Translations under genes and position numbers: made by a program
Source: Catellatospora tritici
GTDB taxonomy: Bacteria; Actinomycetota; Actinomycetes; Mycobacteriales; Micromonosporaceae
Reading direction: 5' to 3'
DNA length: 64,000 bases
NCBI RefSeq assembly: GCF_019083965.1
Contig: NZ_JAHRCY010000017.1
Location: 124,001-188,000, forward strand
In this document: positions 43,399 to 52,244 of the stretch, one piece after another
Position numbering within the stretch: position 1 is the stretch's first letter
Layout of the letters: each line of letters starts with the position of its first letter
The notes under the pieces: generated by a model
The model's input: only the letters and a program-made list of their open reading frames with translations
Database searches by the model: none
What the model was told of the DNA's origin: nothing

Positions 43399-45065
43399 CC
43401 ATCACCGACCTGCGCGACCTACGACACAAACACATCGAAGCCGCCGCACAGGCATGGGACCGGCTCGCCGACGATCTCGACCGCCTCAACCACCGGGTCG
43501 TCGACGAGCTGACCGGCCCGACACGCTCCAGCGGCTGGTACGGCACGGCAGCGACCGCCGCCTACAACGTCATGGACCGCCTCGACGACGAGTACGAACT
43601 CGCCGCCATCAAGGTACGCGTCGCCGCCGCAGTACTACACGAAACCGCCACCCGAATGCGCCGACTGCAAGACGACCTACACGAGGCACTCGCCGCCGCA
43701 GCCGCCATCCGCGGCCTGTCCATCGACGACCACGGCAGAGTACGGCTGGCACCAGCACTGGCGCGCATCCCCGCCGGAGTGGCTCGCGCCGAAGAGATAG
43801 TGCTACGACTACGACAACTGGCCAACAACTTCAACGGCCGCATCGACACGATCCTGGCCAACGCCGCCGACCTCGACACCCGCAGCGCCGCAGCGCTACG
43901 CGCCGTCGGACCGCAGTTCCCCGGCCAGCTCACCCCCGGCGAGTACACCGACGCCACCGCCGACGCCCGCAAAGCACTACAACTCCTCCATCTGTCCGAG
44001 ACGATGATCCCTACCAACAACAACCCCACCACGGCAGCAGCATGGTGGAAGGCCCTACCCGCTCCACAACAAGCACTGCTACTCGCGGCCTACCCCGACA
44101 AAATCGGCGCCCTGGACGGGTTACCCGCCACCGACCGCGACCGCGCCAACCGACTCGCACTGCACAACATGCTGGCCAGCCTCCAGCCCACCACCTCCGG
44201 TCAGCAACACGCACCCGAGTACACCCGCCTGGTCCGTCTGCGCGACCGCCTCGAAGCCTCCGAGTACGGACCCAAACCCCACCAGCTCTTCCTTCTCGGC
44301 CTCGACAACGTCGCCGACGGCCAGGCCATCGTCGCGATCGGCAACCCTGACACCGCCGCCCACACCGCCATCCTCGTCCCCGGCGTCTCCACCAACCTCG
44401 ACGGCATGGGTGGCCAGATCGACCGAGCCCAACGCATGCTCGACACCGCCGACGACTACAGCCTCAACGGCGGTGCAGTGTCCGTCATCGCCTGGCTGGG
44501 CTACGACCCGCCTTCGATCAACGTCCCCGACATCGCCACCGCCCCGTTCGGCGCCAAGGCCGCCGACGGAGCTCAAGCACTCGACACCTTCGTCGACGGC
44601 CTGCGCACCGCCCACAGCACCTCCACCGACCACATCACCGCAGTCGGACACAGCTACGGATCAACACTGCTGGGCCACGCTGCTACCCACGGCAACGGCC
44701 TCGCCGTCGACGACATCCTCACCGTCGGCAGCCCAGGCATGCGCACACCTCACGCCGCCGACCTCAACGTCGGCGCTACCCACACCTGGGCCGGAGCCGC
44801 ATCCGACGACCCCATCGCCAACCCGCAGAACCACGCCGCCGCCTACACCGGCATCCCCATCATCGGCCCCCTGCTGGCCGACACCGAACTCGACATACAC
44901 GGGATCAGCCCACACCAGGCCGAATTCGGTGCCAATCAGTTTCACGTCGACACCCACGGCCATAGCGGCTACTGGGACCTCGGCTCCAAGAGTCTGGCCA
45001 ATATCGGCGCCGTCATCGCCGGACGACCTGAACTGACGACCCTCGACCGCAAGGCCACACCATGA
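43392..45065 (+). CDS. DUF1023-type alpha/beta hydrolase with helical N-terminus
   Basis: 557 residues from ATG 43392, inside the end of the preceding gene. Residues 1-200 are helical (DLRDLRHKHIEAAAQAWDRLADDLDRLNH), resembling the WXG/LXG-type N-termini of type VII substrates. Residues about 300-540 are a DUF1023 alpha/beta hydrolase: AHTAILVPGVSTNLDGM, VSVIAWLGYDPPS, nucleophile AVGHSYGSTLLG, and TVGSPGM. DUF1023 enzymes are secreted or surface esterases of actinomycetes. It forms an operon with the EspC-like gene and a lipoprotein (ATGA overlap). This looks like an effector with export partner and a possible protective lipoprotein; that last idea is inference. Confidence 0.85.
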   Translation: MVTITDLRDLRHKHIEAAAQAWDRLADDLDRLNHRVVDELTGPTRSSGWYGTAATAAYNVMDRLDDEYELAAIKVRVAAAVLHETATRMRRLQDDLHEALAAAAAIRGLSIDDHGRVRLAPALARIPAGVARAEEIVLRLRQLANNFNGRIDTILANAADLDTRSAAALRAVGPQFPGQLTPGEYTDATADARKALQLLHLSETMIPTNNNPTTAAAWWKALPAPQQALLLAAYPDKIGALDGLPATDRDRANRLALHNMLASLQPTTSGQQHAPEYTRLVRLRDRLEASEYGPKPHQLFLLGLDNVADGQAIVAIGNPDTAAHTAILVPGVSTNLDGMGGQIDRAQRMLDTADDYSLNGGAVSVIAWLGYDPPSINVPDIATAPFGAKAADGAQALDTFVDGLRTAHSTSTDHITAVGHSYGSTLLGHAATHGNGLAVDDILTVGSPGMRTPHAADLNVGATHTWAGAASDDPIANPQNHAAAYTGIPIIGPLLADTELDIHGISPHQAEFGANQFHVDTHGHSGYWDLGSKSLANIGAVIAGRPELTTLDRKATP

Positions 45066-45523
45066 GACGAAAGCTCACACCGCTCGCCCTCGTCGCCGTG
45101 CTGGCGCTGGGCGGCTGCACCAGGGAGCCAGACTTGCAGCAGAAGTCCGAAGCCGAGGTCGTCACGGCGCTGCGTAGCTACGCCGACGACATCGGCACTG
45201 TGTTCACCATGCCGATCACCAACTTCCGCACAAACACGGTCGCCTGCGAACAGAACGGGGGAGTACCGGCCACAGACGGAACCTTCGACCTGTCAGGGCA
45301 CGGGAAGTACATCGTGAAGCCCGGCAGCCACGTGGCGTTGCTGCGCAGCGTGGCCGAGCACTGGCTGGCCCAGGGCTATGAGGTAGACCCGCTGCGCGAG
45401 GTCGGCAACGGAGGGCAGCTAACTGGACGCAATCCTGCCGACGGAATCTCCGTCACCCTCACTTCAGGAGATCCCGAGGTCATCGCGTTCCTTGCCGCAA
45501 CACCCTGCTATAAATCTCGCTAA
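45062..45523 (+). CDS. Lipoprotein
   Basis: 153 residues. It has a lipoprotein signal: charged MRRK, a hydrophobic stretch (LALVAVLALGG) and the lipobox Cys at about residue 19 (LGGCT). The mature part has SEAEVVTALRSYADDIG, one Cys pair (VACEQ and TPCYK) likely to form a disulphide, and HGKYIVKPGSHVALL. It is coupled to the hydrolase gene (ATGA). It sits on the outer face of the membrane. It may be an immunity or assembly factor; the family is typical of DUF1023-linked lipoproteins in actinomycetes. Confidence 0.78.
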   Translation: MRRKLTPLALVAVLALGGCTREPDLQQKSEAEVVTALRSYADDIGTVFTMPITNFRTNTVACEQNGGVPATDGTFDLSGHGKYIVKPGSHVALLRSVAEHWLAQGYEVDPLREVGNGGQLTGRNPADGISVTLTSGDPEVIAFLAATPCYKSR

Positions 45524-46137
45524 GCCTCACCTGGGTGGTCGCGGCCGCTTCGCGAACGTGTGCTTGTCGCGGTTGGTCGATGTTGGCCTGCGGCTTGATC
45601 CTTCGCAAGCTCGGTTGGCGCCTGCCGTCGATGATCGCGCGATTCGGATGGCGTGGCTTCGACTCCGATAGGCGGTACCGACGCCTGCCGCCGACCAGTC
45701 CGTCGACAATATGCGACCACCGAGCGCCGGAGATAGACCGGGCCCATGGCCAGCCGGGCGACCGGAGTGGGAAAGCCCTCTGTCAGAGCCAACTGTGCGA
45801 TGCGTTGGCGGCTCACACCGAGCAGCGTCGCGATCTCGGCGACACCGATGATCTGGCCCAAGTGATCGTGTCGCTCCTGAGGCGCTGCCCGCATGCCAAT
45901 CGGTTCGATGAGCTGGTACCGCGCGGGGGCATCGCCGAACCAGCTATTGAGGTGTCCGAGAGCCGTGGTGACCGCCTCATGCATCGTCGGCGCGGTCACC
46001 CTGCAGCGGACCACGATGTCACCGGTGTCCAGGTAGTCGATCAGCTCAATCGGCGGCGCCTGCGTGCTCGTCATCCACAGGCGCAAGGTTTCGCTGTTGA
46101 CCCGCTCCGGGTACTCGACCTCGACTGTCCAGCGCAT
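45520..46137 (-). CDS. Helix-turn-helix regulator with N-terminal sensor-like domain
   Basis: 205 residues from ATG 46137; ATG 46167 adds ten. The first 90 residues (RWTVEVEYPERVNSETLRLWMTS; DTGDIVVRCRVTAPTMHEAV) form a small alpha/beta domain. A MerR/excisionase-like helix-turn-helix follows (IIGVAEIATLLGVSRQRIAQLAL, about 100-125), then a basic, Ser/Arg-rich tail. It is convergent with the lipoprotein gene and overlaps it by 4 bases. It probably regulates nearby genes; the target is unknown. Confidence 0.65.
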   Translation of the reverse strand: MRWTVEVEYPERVNSETLRLWMTSTQAPPIELIDYLDTGDIVVRCRVTAPTMHEAVTTALGHLNSWFGDAPARYQLIEPIGMRAAPQERHDHLGQIIGVAEIATLLGVSRQRIAQLALTEGFPTPVARLAMGPVYLRRSVVAYCRRTGRRQASVPPIGVEATPSESRDHRRQAPTELAKDQAAGQHRPTATSTRSRSGRDHPGEA

Positions 46138-46195
46138 GAGCACCTCCAACGTGCTGGCCGTCGACATCTTGCCGACGGCCAGCTCTCACCATGTA

Positions 46196-46405
46196 TTACT
46201 TGCCGATCCAGTTGTCGAGCGCTCCCCAGGCCAGCGTGGAAAGAACCGCTGTACTGGGGAAGTCTCCGTGGCTGTATCGCCACATTGCGGCACCCATCGC
46301 CGCCGCGGCGGCGACCACCACGAAATCCCGAAGGGTGATGGACGGGCGGACGGTGATCGGGCGATCCGTCTGGTCATCGCCGTCAGGTTGCACTAGCTTC
46401 AACAT
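46196..46405 (-). CDS. Small single-TM protein
   Basis: 69 residues from ATG 46405, with the Shine-Dalgarno AGAAGGAGA directly upstream. A polar start (LKLVQPDGDDQTDRP) is followed by a transmembrane helix (FVVVAAAAAMGAAMWRY). Located 58 bases upstream of the regulator gene on the same strand. No family recognised. Confidence 0.6.
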   Translation of the reverse strand: MLKLVQPDGDDQTDRPITVRPSITLRDFVVVAAAAAMGAAMWRYSHGDFPSTAVLSTLAWGALDNWIGK

Positions 46406-47035
46406 GGGTCTCCTTCTTGCAGCCACGCATGAGGTGATCTCTGACGGCGTCCGGGTGCCAGCCCGGACGCCGTCGCTCTTCCTGCGGACACGTCTGCGCT
46501 GACGCCCGCTTCATACAAGTCCCATAGTTCAGCGCGCGGGGCTGACCCGTCGCACACCGAGTGCGACTCGTCTGTCGCCGCATGCGGGCCAACCGTGGGA
46601 CCGCCCTTGATGAGTGTCAAGCTCCTCTCCGATCTACGCCGCCTGCTGTGGTGGGACTTGCCCGATCAACTACGCCAAGCTCTGCGAGTCCCTCCTCGGC
46701 CTCTCAGAAGTGCGATCGGACGAGATCTTGGCCGTGCTGCGGCATGTCCCGTCCCCAACGGCGTCTTTGTAGACCCATCACGGAGCCACGCGTCGCACAA
46801 GTAGTGCGACAAAAATTCTTACTCATCGGTAAAGCACTTGACCTGCGAAAATAGCTGACGGTCCCCGACGTCGGTGCGCAGGATGCAACCTACTGAACCC
46901 GTGGGTTCAAATCTCTGTCGACCCCAAGCACAGTCCACCGCCACGCCACCAACAGCCTGAACATGCTAAGCCTCGACAGCAACCTGACCCCGCATTGCGT
47001 GCAATTGCACATGGAAGCCGGTAGCATCCCCCACC
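46406..47035. other. 630-base region with remnants
   Basis: No convincing gene. A plus-strand frame 46614-46772 (52 codons, GTG start, NYAKLCESLLGLSEVRSDEIL) reads like a protein end but has no Shine-Dalgarno. At 46899-46924 a GGGTTCAAATC box, then GTCGACCCCA, resembles the T-arm and acceptor end of a tRNA, but the stem pairs poorly and no 5' half exists. The TetR control region is at its right end. Confidence 0.4.
46999..47010 (+). promoter_or_regulatory. TetR operator candidate (perfect palindrome)
   Basis: GTGCAATTGCAC is an exact 12-bp palindrome, 25 bases upstream of the TetR ATG. A TAGCAT (-10-like) at 47022-47027 follows it. This placement suits autorepression by the TetR protein. Confidence 0.65.
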
Positions 47036-47776
47036 ATGACAGCCGACGCCGTCTCGAGGTCCGGCGTCACCCACAGACGTCCGATCAACAAAACCCGCCG
47101 CGACATCATCACCGAAAGCGCATACAGGGTATTCCTGCGCAACGGCTATGCGGCCACAACGATCACCGACATCGCGGCCGAGGCTGGAGTCGCAAAACCT
47201 ACGGTCTACAACTACTTCGACAGCAAAGACGCCGTCTTCGCCGAAGCGATCCAACATGCCGTCCAACAAGCGGTCCCACGCCTAGTGACGGCGATCGGCC
47301 CCGTCTCAACCTCGGTCTGCGGCGCCCACGTAGCGGACGCACTTGCATGCCTGGCCGAACGCCTCGTCGATGTCTATTGCGACGAATCGACGACGAAACT
47401 GCGCAGACTCATGATCGTCGAGATCGACCGGCTCCCGCCAGGCATGGCCGGCATTTCAGACATCGTCACCTATCCATGCATCGGAACGGTGACCCAAAAG
47501 CTCGCCGAACTGCAACAACTCGGCCACCTACAACTCGACGACTCAAGACAAGCAGCCGATCTACTACTGGCGCTCGCACTCCAGAAGTTTCCGCAACTGG
47601 CGCTCATCGGCCAATCGGCAGACTCGGCATCACTGGCCACATACATCCGAGCCGGTGTCGACTGCTTCCTCGGCCGATTCCGCATCCCCGACCGACAGGT
47701 CATGCCCAACCACCCGTACCTCAAGACAGAGAGCTGCCCCGGTGTCAGCCTATGGCGCGCTCACAATCATCACTGA
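47036..47776 (+). CDS. TetR/AcrR-family regulator
   Basis: 246 residues from ATG 47036. The N-terminal DNA-binding domain (about residues 18-65) is typical: RRDIITESAYRVFLRNGYAATTITDIAAEAGVAKPTVYNYFDSKDAVFAEA. The C-terminal ligand domain includes KLRRLMIVEIDRLPPGMAG. The leader is very short (ATG 8 bases after a TAGCAT box). No target gene of efflux or catabolism type lies next to it in the window, so its ligand cannot be guessed. Confidence 0.9.
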   Translation: MTADAVSRSGVTHRRPINKTRRDIITESAYRVFLRNGYAATTITDIAAEAGVAKPTVYNYFDSKDAVFAEAIQHAVQQAVPRLVTAIGPVSTSVCGAHVADALACLAERLVDVYCDESTTKLRRLMIVEIDRLPPGMAGISDIVTYPCIGTVTQKLAELQQLGHLQLDDSRQAADLLLALALQKFPQLALIGQSADSASLATYIRAGVDCFLGRFRIPDRQVMPNHPYLKTESCPGVSLWRAHNHH

Positions 47777-47881
47777 CGTGTGAGACGCCGTCGCTTGCCA
47801 GTCGAGCTACAGCTGGCGGCGGTTTTCAAGACCAACCATGCTAACCCTCATGACCTGCATTTATTCGCCCCGCCTGACCCC

Positions 47882-47907
47882 CGTGCCCGCCCCTTGCCCG
47901 GATCTTG
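47882..47907. repeat. Direct repeat copy A
   Basis: A 26-base segment (CGTGCCCGCC, two variable bases around CT, TGCCCGGATCTTG) recurs at 62662-62687 with 24 of 26 bases identical. GCCCGGATCTT is repeated again immediately at 47908. It lies before the decayed TIR gene. Confidence 0.55.
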
Positions 47908-48019
47908 CCCGGATCTTGCCGTACGAGGGCACTGCGATCGTCGTCTCGGTCGTCCAGTCGAAGAGTCTCGTGCGTGCGGCTGATGCTGCTTGATCGACGT
48001 CGATCGGTAGGTTGCTGGG

Positions 48020-48857
48020 GTGACCGGTCACGTGTTCATCAGCTACAGCCATGCCGCCGATGCCGGGTATGTGGAGCGGCTGGCGGCCCATCTGGAGGCT
48101 GCTGGTGTGGCGGGTCTGGTTTGACCAGGAGATCGCCCATGGTGACCGTTGGGCCGACACGATCGAGGAGCAGATCGACTCGTGCGCCGCGTTCGTCGTG
48201 GTGATGACCCCGGCGGCGAAAACATCGCCCTGGGTGGCCCGGGAAATCAATCGGGCGGAGAAACTGCGCAAGCCGGTCCTGCCGTTGCTGCTGGACGGCG
48301 AGGTGTTCTTCCGCCTCAGTGATGTGCATTACGAGGACGTCACTGGTGGGCGTATGCCCTCGGCTGCTTACGTTCGGCGGTTACCAGTCTCCCCAACCTC
48401 GCCCACACCGGGACGGGCGTTCGAGCCCTCAATTCCCGTTCCAACCCGCACGCCTCGCGCCACCTTCACTGGCCATACCTACTCCGTTTGGTCGGTGGCG
48501 TTCAGTCCGGACGGGCGCACCCTGGCCACCGCCAGCAGCGACAAGACGGCCCGGTTGTGGAACCTGAGCGACCCGACCCGGCCGGTGCACACCGCCATCC
48601 TCACCGGCCACACCGCCTCCGTGCCGCCCCAGGTGCCGGCGCCGTACCCGGAAACTGCGTCCGGTGTTCTCTATCCACGCCATCTCGATCACCTCCAAGC
48701 GGTTACCGCTCGGCGACCAACGCAGCGTCTACGGGCGAAGCCAGCGGCAGAAGACGCCACTCCCGGGCGGCCTAAGCTCAACGCTAGGCCAGTCATGCCC
48801 CCGGTCGCGGCGCTGCACAGCAGTAGTGCGAAGCGCCCATTCAGTGATCACTGCTGA
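48020..48857 (+). pseudogene. Frameshifted TIR-WD40 gene
   Basis: From GTG 48020 the frame reads VTGHVFISYSHAADAGYVERL, the start of a TIR domain, but runs into TGA just after 48120. Dropping one G from the GGG run near 48112-48114 restores the usual AGVAVWFDQEIAHGDRWADTIEEQ. The TIR core continues (SCAAFVVVMTPAAKTSPWVAREI, KPVLPLLLDGE) and a WD40 repeat follows (HTYSVWSVAFSPDGRTLATASSDKTARLWNL). The second repeat breaks off at about 48620 (GHTASV); the remainder is unrelated. Intact members have many WD40 repeats. This gene is dead unless frameshifting occurs. Confidence 0.8.
48625..48683 (-). pseudogene. Start of a tyrosine integrase (remnant)
   Basis: On the minus strand, ATG 48683 is preceded by a good Shine-Dalgarno (GGAGG, 8-base spacing) and encodes MAWIENTGRSFRVRRR, very like the N-termini of actinobacterial phage/ICE integrases (MAWIEQRGxSWRVRYR). 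The similarity ends after about 20 residues, where the WD40 fragment of the TIR gene is joined. Evidence is short, so this is tentative. Confidence 0.4.
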
Positions 48858-49218
48858 GCTTATGTTCCTGGCGATGACCTACCCATCCGTCTTCCACTGT
48901 ATTTAGGCAGGACGGGCGACATATAACACGATGTCGTTACCCCGCTCCTTCGAGCATGCTCAATTCCTTCGATAACGCTTATGTAACGCTTCTGGCTGCA
49001 GGTGGGCGGGCCGCCGTCACCGCGCGCGACCAACGTTCGAACCAGTGTTCGAGTCCTCGTGTGATCATGTAGTTGTTTGTCCGGATGAGTCGATCACTCT
49101 AGGTGATCTTGCGTGGCTGGTTCGGCTGTTCGGCTGTTCGGCGCCTGCCCCCCGCTTGTCGTCGGTCCTTGTTAGCGTCCGCTCGCTTTGAGGTGTGCTA
49201 ACGGAGAGGTCCCCCCCG
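48858..49218 (+). other. Leader region of LamG gene
   Basis: 361 bases without a gene. Features: a doubled TTCGGCTG near 49130 and GTTAGC/GCTAAC inverted arms at 49171-49176 and 49197-49202, just before the Shine-Dalgarno of the next gene. A promoter is expected here but no consensus boxes were recognised. Confidence 0.4.
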
Positions 49219-52074
49219 ATGACTGGTGAAGTCTGGGCTTTTAAACGGCCGATGAGTAGACGGTCTGCAGCTGGATTGGCACGCCAGACGGCTGGTTCGG
49301 TTGCGGCCGTGTTGCTGTTGTCGGGGCTGGTGGTTGCAGGATCTTCGGGACCTGCGCAGGCCGAAGAGTCCTGTCTGAGTGCCGCGGACACCGCGGCGGC
49401 CGCGTCGGAGATGGCGAAGCGCTGTGGCGCATCCGTCCTGGTGTCAAACCTGGTGGACGAGTATGCGACTCACATTGCGAACGCGGATGGAACGTTCACA
49501 TTCGCGGCCTCATCGGAGCCTCAGCGAGTTCAGAAGGCGCAGGGCTGGGTGCCGATCGACCAAAGCCTGTCGATTGTCGGCGGCCGTGTCGTACCCGCGG
49601 CGACGGTTCTCGACGTGTCGCTGTCGGCGGGCGGTACCGGCGACGTGGTGGTCATGCGTGATGGTGCGGCCAGCCTGAGCCTGTCGTGGCCCAAGCCGCT
49701 GCCTGTTCCGACGCTGGAGGGCAACGTCGCCACGTATCCGGAGGTCATGCCGGGTGTGGACCTGCAGATCACGGTTGAGGCGCAGTCGTTCTCGCAGGTG
49801 CTCGTGGTGAAGACCCGGGAGGCGGCGACGAACCCGGCCCTTGCGCGGGTGGCGTGGGGTGTCCGGGCTGAAGGTGTCGAGCTTCAGACCGCCCCGTCGG
49901 GTGGACTGCAGGCTGTCGACTCCAGCGGTCAGGTGGTGTTCGTGGCACCGCCTGCGTCGATGTGGGGCTCCCCGGCTCAGCCGGACGCGGCTCAGGCCAG
50001 GGCGCTGGGCATGTCAGAGGGTGAGTCGCTAGATGAGACGCCGACTTCGACGGTCGGCATTCCCACGCAGTTGTCCGAAGGCCAGTTGGCGGTGATACCC
50101 GACGCCGAGATGCTCGCCGCGCAGGAGACGACGTTCCCGGTCATGATCGACCCGAGCTTCGGCGACGGCTACACCCGGTGGGCGACGGTGGAGAAGACGG
50201 CCCCGGACACCTCCTACCAGTCGGGTACCGCATGGCCGCGTGACTTCATCCGGGCGGGTCGTGCGTGGGGCGAGACGAGTGTGTGGCGGTCGCTGATGAC
50301 GTTCACGATCAGCGACATGGCGGGGTCGACGATCGTGGGCAACCCGTCGTTCACGATCAGGCTCGATCACTCGGGTGCCTGCGGTGACACTCCGGTGGAG
50401 TTGTGGCAGACCAGCTACTTCGGCAGCAGCGGTGTGACCTGGAACAGCACGACCGGGAGCTGGGTGACCAACTACGGCAGCAAGTCCGGCAGCGCCAACG
50501 ACTCGTGTTCGGCGCAGAACGCCGAATATCTCGAGTGGTCCACCTCGACCATGAAGTCGATCATGCAGTCGAATCTCAACGGCGGATACAGCACCTTCAA
50601 CGTGGGGTTGAAGGCGCCCGATGAGACTGATCAGGACCAGTGGAAGAGGTTCGGCGTCGGTACGGCGACGCTGGAGGCCACTTACAACAAGGCGCCGAAC
50701 GCGCCAGTGGGCAAGGCGATGCTGGCGCCGGACTGCTATACGGCGCCGTACTGCTCGTCGCCAGCGTTCACCGGCACGAAGACGCCCACGCTGAGGGCTG
50801 ATGTGTCCGACCCGCTCACGGACACGCTCTACACGAAGTTCGAGGTCCGTGCCGCGGCGTCGGACACGGCGATGCTGATCGCCGACAACTCGGCCGGATT
50901 GACGACCACGTCGGTGTCGGCGGGAGTGCTGAAGGAAGCGACGTGGACCATCCCCACCGGCAAGATCACGGCTGACGGGACGTTCTACTGGCGGGCGATG
51001 TCGGCCGACGAGGCGACTCTGACCGGGCCGTGGTCGGCGTGGCAGACGTTCACCGTCGACACCGCGCCCCCGACGATCTCGGCCGTCACCTCCAGCCAGT
51101 ATCCGTCCAAGACGTGGGGCGCTGTCGCGGGTACCGCAGGAACGTTCACGATCACGGCCTCGGGCGCCAACGACTACACCTGGTCTGTTGACGGCGGCAG
51201 CGTCTCGGCACCATCGACGTCCCCGACGGTGACCTACACCCCCGGTGCCGATGGTGTGCACACCATGCGCGTCAACGCCAAGGACAAGGCCGGTAACTCC
51301 AGCGGCAACCTCGACTACCAGTTCTGGGTGTCACCGATAGACCCGACCGTGCGATGCCTGTACTGGAACCTCAACGAGACCAGCGGCACCACCGCCGCCG
51401 ACACGGGCAAGACGGTGTGTACGCCGACGGACAACACGGTCACCGCGGTCAACGGCACCCTTTCAGGCACGGCGGCGTTCGGCACCGGCCACGACGGCAA
51501 CGGTGTGAGCTTCACGGGCACCGGCGGGCAGGTCACCATGTCCGGCCCGGCGGTCAACACCAGCCAGGACTTCACCATGACCGCGTGGGTCAAGCCGTCG
51601 GACCTGTCGCTGGGTGATCAGACCGTCATCAGCCAGGACGGCACGAACACCAGCCGGTTCCAGCTCTACTACGACGCCCAGGCCAACTCCAACGCCGGCG
51701 GCTGGTGCTTCGGCATGCGCGCCACCGACACCAACGCGGCGATCGCGGCACCGGTCTGCGCAACCGGCACCATCCAGGACGACCAAGGACTCACCCATCA
51801 ACCGCAGAACGGCGTCTGGGTCCACCTCGCTGGCGTCTACAACTCAGCCGCCGGGACCCTGCAGATCCACGTCATGGGCAACCCGACCAGCTGCTCCGGC
51901 GAAATGGTCCAGGGATCCTTCACCGGATCATGGACCACCTCCGGCTCCCTGATCGTCGGCCGCGCCAAGGCCGGGGCCACGGGCGCCGAATACTTCCGCG
52001 GCGTCGTCGACGAAGTCCGCGCCTACCCGAAGGCACTGACCACCACCAAGATCTGCCAGCTCGCGGGTCAGTAA
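49219..52074 (+). CDS. Secreted LamG/DNRLRE-type protein
   Basis: 951 residues from ATG 49219 (GGAGAGG Shine-Dalgarno). A Sec signal peptide (AAVLLLSGLVVAGSSGPAQA, cleavage near residue 45) precedes a region that resembles the wall-protein DNRLRE-type beta domain (FPVMIDPSFGDGYTRWATV; DTSYQSGTAWPRDFIRAGR). Fn3-like segments follow (NKAPNAPVGKAMLAPDCY), then a C-terminal LamG jellyroll (about 715-950: VSFTGTGGQVTM; FTMTAWVKPSDL; YFRGVVDEVRAYPKAL). Such proteins commonly sit directly upstream of secreted RHS genes in actinomycetes, 170 bases here, and may assist its export or surface display. Confidence 0.85.
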   Translation: MTGEVWAFKRPMSRRSAAGLARQTAGSVAAVLLLSGLVVAGSSGPAQAEESCLSAADTAAAASEMAKRCGASVLVSNLVDEYATHIANADGTFTFAASSEPQRVQKAQGWVPIDQSLSIVGGRVVPAATVLDVSLSAGGTGDVVVMRDGAASLSLSWPKPLPVPTLEGNVATYPEVMPGVDLQITVEAQSFSQVLVVKTREAATNPALARVAWGVRAEGVELQTAPSGGLQAVDSSGQVVFVAPPASMWGSPAQPDAAQARALGMSEGESLDETPTSTVGIPTQLSEGQLAVIPDAEMLAAQETTFPVMIDPSFGDGYTRWATVEKTAPDTSYQSGTAWPRDFIRAGRAWGETSVWRSLMTFTISDMAGSTIVGNPSFTIRLDHSGACGDTPVELWQTSYFGSSGVTWNSTTGSWVTNYGSKSGSANDSCSAQNAEYLEWSTSTMKSIMQSNLNGGYSTFNVGLKAPDETDQDQWKRFGVGTATLEATYNKAPNAPVGKAMLAPDCYTAPYCSSPAFTGTKTPTLRADVSDPLTDTLYTKFEVRAAASDTAMLIADNSAGLTTTSVSAGVLKEATWTIPTGKITADGTFYWRAMSADEATLTGPWSAWQTFTVDTAPPTISAVTSSQYPSKTWGAVAGTAGTFTITASGANDYTWSVDGGSVSAPSTSPTVTYTPGADGVHTMRVNAKDKAGNSSGNLDYQFWVSPIDPTVRCLYWNLNETSGTTAADTGKTVCTPTDNTVTAVNGTLSGTAAFGTGHDGNGVSFTGTGGQVTMSGPAVNTSQDFTMTAWVKPSDLSLGDQTVISQDGTNTSRFQLYYDAQANSNAGGWCFGMRATDTNAAIAAPVCATGTIQDDQGLTHQPQNGVWVHLAGVYNSAAGTLQIHVMGNPTSCSGEMVQGSFTGSWTTSGSLIVGRAKAGATGAEYFRGVVDEVRAYPKALTTTKICQLAGQ

Positions 52075-52244
52075 CCCGCTCTGGCTATTAAAGCCAGGTC
52101 CGTCGTCGGCGGCTGAGGTCGCCCGGCCACGAACGTTCCATGCCTTACCACCGCAAGCCGCATCACCAGGGCGATCGTGCCCACGCCGGTCCGGCAACAC
52201 GCCGGCCGGTTTCGTTTCCGTTCAATGCATCTGGGGAGGACGCG

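Noticed and set aside
49021-49060. GTTCGAGTCC box resembling a tRNA T-arm
   Set aside because: The stem bases do not pair and no other tRNA parts are nearby.
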